Assembly (NCBI RefSeq): GCF_963576675.1
Contig: NC_088910.1
Span: 103,878,807-103,942,806, forward strand
DNA length: 64,000 nucleotides
DNA from: Euphorbia lathyris
Lineage: Eukaryota > Streptophyta > Magnoliopsida > Malpighiales > Euphorbiaceae
Reading direction: 5' to 3'
The position numbers and the translations under genes were made by a program. The first letter of the stretch is position 1. Each line of letters begins with the position of its first letter. Positions 61,763 to 64,000 of the stretch are shown piece by piece. The notes under the pieces are model-generated. The model saw only the letters and a program-made list of their open reading frames with translations, had not been told where the DNA came from and did no database searches.

Positions 61763-62527
61763 AATTTCTTTCGCATTGAACACATGGGATCTTCGGTTTC
61801 TTATGATCATCAGTACAAGAATACTTGCACTTGCAGTAACAGCAATACCAATCTCCTTCTGGAACTTCCTACAATCTGAATTCAAAGAATGATTAATCAA
61901 TTGATTCTGCTTATATGTAATTCTAAATTGCTTATATAAAACTCACCTGCATTTCAATACATTCGAGATGGAAGATGGAGGGGCATCCATCGCACAATAT
62001 TACCCGACGTTCTACATCACCATCTGCACATATTTGACAAGTATGATCTCGGATTCATAATCAACTTTATTGTATTGGCTCCTGTCTATTCTGTCTTCCT
62101 GGTTCCATATGTCCAAAAGGTGTTTCAACAGAGACTGATTAGTCTGAATCACAACTATGGATTCGTATGATCTATCGGATGAACAGCTAGAATGATTATA
62201 GAAACCAAGCACAGTTATCACACTATTACAACATCCACACAAAACACCTTCTGGTGTTACTTTTCCTTCCTTTGTCATTCCATTGATTTCACATCTGATG
62301 CTTTCTTTTTTCTTTATTTCTTTTTCGTATATCATCCATGAAACAACAGTGATCTCTTCTGTTTCGCTCATTCTTGATGAACAATTACGTCTTCTCTGTT
62401 GCCTTGGGTTTCCAGCTCCTTGGTCCATGACAATATTGTTTCTCCTCCTTTCTCTCAATTCATATGCCATTGTTCTGTGTTTCAAAAAAAACTCAGATTC
62501 GTATGAAGGAACAAATGTCTGAAACAC
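61763..62527 (-). pseudogene. TDBD-PHD (IDM1-like) gene fragment
   Basis: Minus-strand exons are 61947-62527 and 61763-61868, with GT...AG junctions. The first has the TDBD/Jas pattern (PF16135): VVSWMIYEKEIKKKE, KVTPEGVLCGCCNSVITVLG, and LLKHLLDIWNQE. It is followed by the start of a PHD finger (CQICADGDVERRVILCDGCP, FHLECIEMQ). A frame change between the two, near 62030-62045, is needed, because the TDBD frame stops at 62012. The second exon completes the PHD finger (VPEGDWYCCYCKCKYSC). Full family members add an N-acetyltransferase domain and act on chromatin; none is seen here. It is probably a truncated, frameshifted copy. If a small unseen intron bridges the frame change it could be a partial gene. 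Confidence 0.65.
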
Positions 62528-63477
62528 TGGAGTGGAAACTGATTAAATAGATGTGTAAAACACTTTAAATTTTCCGGATAGTAGCTGTTAATGGGGTGTT
62601 TTGAGAAGAAAATGATGGATATATGCAGTAACAGATTAATGACACTTCACAAATATTAATTGCTATGCTAATTTTGATTTTTTTTATTCATTGACATTAA
62701 TTAATTGATACTAAATCTTGTTTTCTATTTTATTTTATTTTAAATTAAATTTATTTGCTGGCTATATTAGTATATTATATGGTTCACATATGTGGAAAAT
62801 AAGTTTATATACTTAATGAAATAAAAACATTAACTTTCTTTCTTAAAGAAAAAAAAAACATTTTCTCAGTTATGTTTATATTCCTAATATCTCATATTCT
62901 TGCTGTAACTATGAGAAAATATTAACCTCATGAATAAAGTTACCTAATCCATTGGTACTGTTTGAGTGTAAAATTGGGAAGTTTTGAGTTAAAAAAACTA
63001 ATGATAGTATTTCTTTTTTGGGTGAAAAACGATCTTTGAAAGTGGTGAAAGAAATTTTTTCAAATTGAAGATTAAAATATTTATATTGAAAAGACTATTT
63101 TGTCTCTAATTATTACCTTTAATAATAAATAACAAAAACATTATCATATTAATTGTTATTTTGCACTAGCAGTTACAAGCTATTACGGATTAGCTAAGTT
63201 TTTTACTAAATAGGTTTACATAGACAATTAATTAAATTTAGAGGAAATTACATCAAAAATAAGATTTTAATTTTAATTTATATTTATGAAAATCATTTTT
63301 ATGTATTTTATCAACATACGATTTTAAATCTTAAAATACCACAATATCACAACTTTAATAAATAAATTATCATTATTTGTTATTTTATACTAGTAGTTAC
63401 AAGTTATTATGGACTAACTTAGTTTTTTTTTAGTAAAGTTTACACAAATAACGAGTTAAATTTAGAGAAAATTATCA
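62528..63477. other. Intergenic stretch, nothing recognisable
   Basis: AT-rich sequence with short direct repeats around TTACAAGTTATTA/GGACTA (63170-63220 and 63395-63445). No gene is seen. Confidence 0.4.
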
Positions 63478-64000
63478 CTACAAGAAAACAGCTAGTTAGC
63501 TTTGGTAGCTGATGCCTCGAACAAATCCTTGTGAAACAACTTTAAATTCTTAATTCCAAAGCTTTCTGTTCTCAAGTTTGAAATCTTCTCTTTTCCTTCA
63601 TCCATTAAAATGTTTTTTCCTAACAAGTTGAGATGTCTTCAAGAAAATAAACATAAATTAATATTTGGTAAAAATAAATGGCAAAACCTTAAGCCAAAAA
63701 GAACAAGTACAAACCTTCAACCCCATATATTAATCGGAGAAGGAGAAAATAACATAAAACGTTGAGCTAACCAAAGAGACAATCAATCCAGTCATCTATC
63801 TTGCTCTGACAAAACTAAACCATGATTGAAGAATGAAAGCTTTCGACAAAAGAAATTCATTCGCGAAGTTATGGCGGAATGATTTAGGGCAGTCGGACGA
63901 AAAAACGCAGAGAGGAGAGAGAAGGAGAGAAGAGGGAGGTTTAGGGCTTTACTTTTTTCCTTTTTAATTTCTATTTATATTAATTAGGGTTTCCTTTTAA
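63478..64000. mobile_element. CACTA-type element, left terminus, cut by the window edge
   Basis: CACTACAAGAAAACAGC at 63478 is a canonical CACTA (En/Spm) terminus. A short minus-strand open stretch with MDEGKEKISNLRTESFG lies at 63500-63610, and GA-rich repeats at 63910-63940. The rest is outside the window. Confidence 0.55.

Overview
The window is nuclear DNA from a eudicot plant. The evidence is AT-rich intergenic sequence, split genes with short AT-rich GT-AG introns, plant-only gene families (RAV-type AP2/B3 factors, a TDBD-PHD protein), plant LTR-retrotransposon lineages (Athila, Tat/Ogre, copia, TRIM), a tRNA-derived SINE and a fragment of plastid trnS-GCU. The species cannot be named from the sequence alone.

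Layout. 1-16246 is a nest of transposons. A copia 3' end (RNase H tail, polypurine tract, LTR) is cut at 3038 by an Athila-type Ty3/gypsy element, of which the 5' LTR and part of gag are in the window. The copia LTR is cut again at 3487 by a TAA-flanked Harbinger-like element, and that element contains a LINE tail and an 11.07-kb Tat/Ogre-lineage element (3826-14892, 5-bp target duplication, two 282-bp LTRs). The Tat element carries gag, PR-RT-RNase H, a second RNase H and integrase on the minus strand. On the plus strand between pol and the 3' LTR it carries two extra genes with their own TATA boxes, one with two introns.

16247-24900 is AT-rich intergenic DNA with LINE debris, a plastid tRNA fragment and a TIR element holding two GC-rich inverted repeats. 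24948-40800 is the genic core: an intact eight-exon mitochondrial-type enoyl-CoA hydratase gene, an intronless AP2/B3 (RAV) gene, a broken ubiquitin C-terminal hydrolase (UCH), a second RAV copy split by a stop, and a hydratase pseudogene lacking exons 1-2. The pseudogene starts a tandem copy of the hydratase-RAV-UCH segment. That copy is interrupted by two insertions. One is a compound TRIM/copia/LINE insertion (40803-52500, TGTAT duplication), followed by the third, intact RAV gene. The other is a 5.2-kb Mutator-like element (54615-59811) filled with a TACGTA-rich 129-bp satellite. The right end holds a broken TDBD-PHD gene fragment on the minus strand and the terminus of a CACTA-type element.

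How it works together. Genes likely to be functional are the enoyl-CoA hydratase (24948-28903) and two RAV genes (30515-31480 and 53508-54467). The rest is decayed mobile DNA or partial gene copies. The most unusual items are the spliced antisense gene module in the Tat element, the TRIM/copia chimera joined at the primer-binding site, the satellite-filled Mutator-like element, and the twin GC-rich hairpins.
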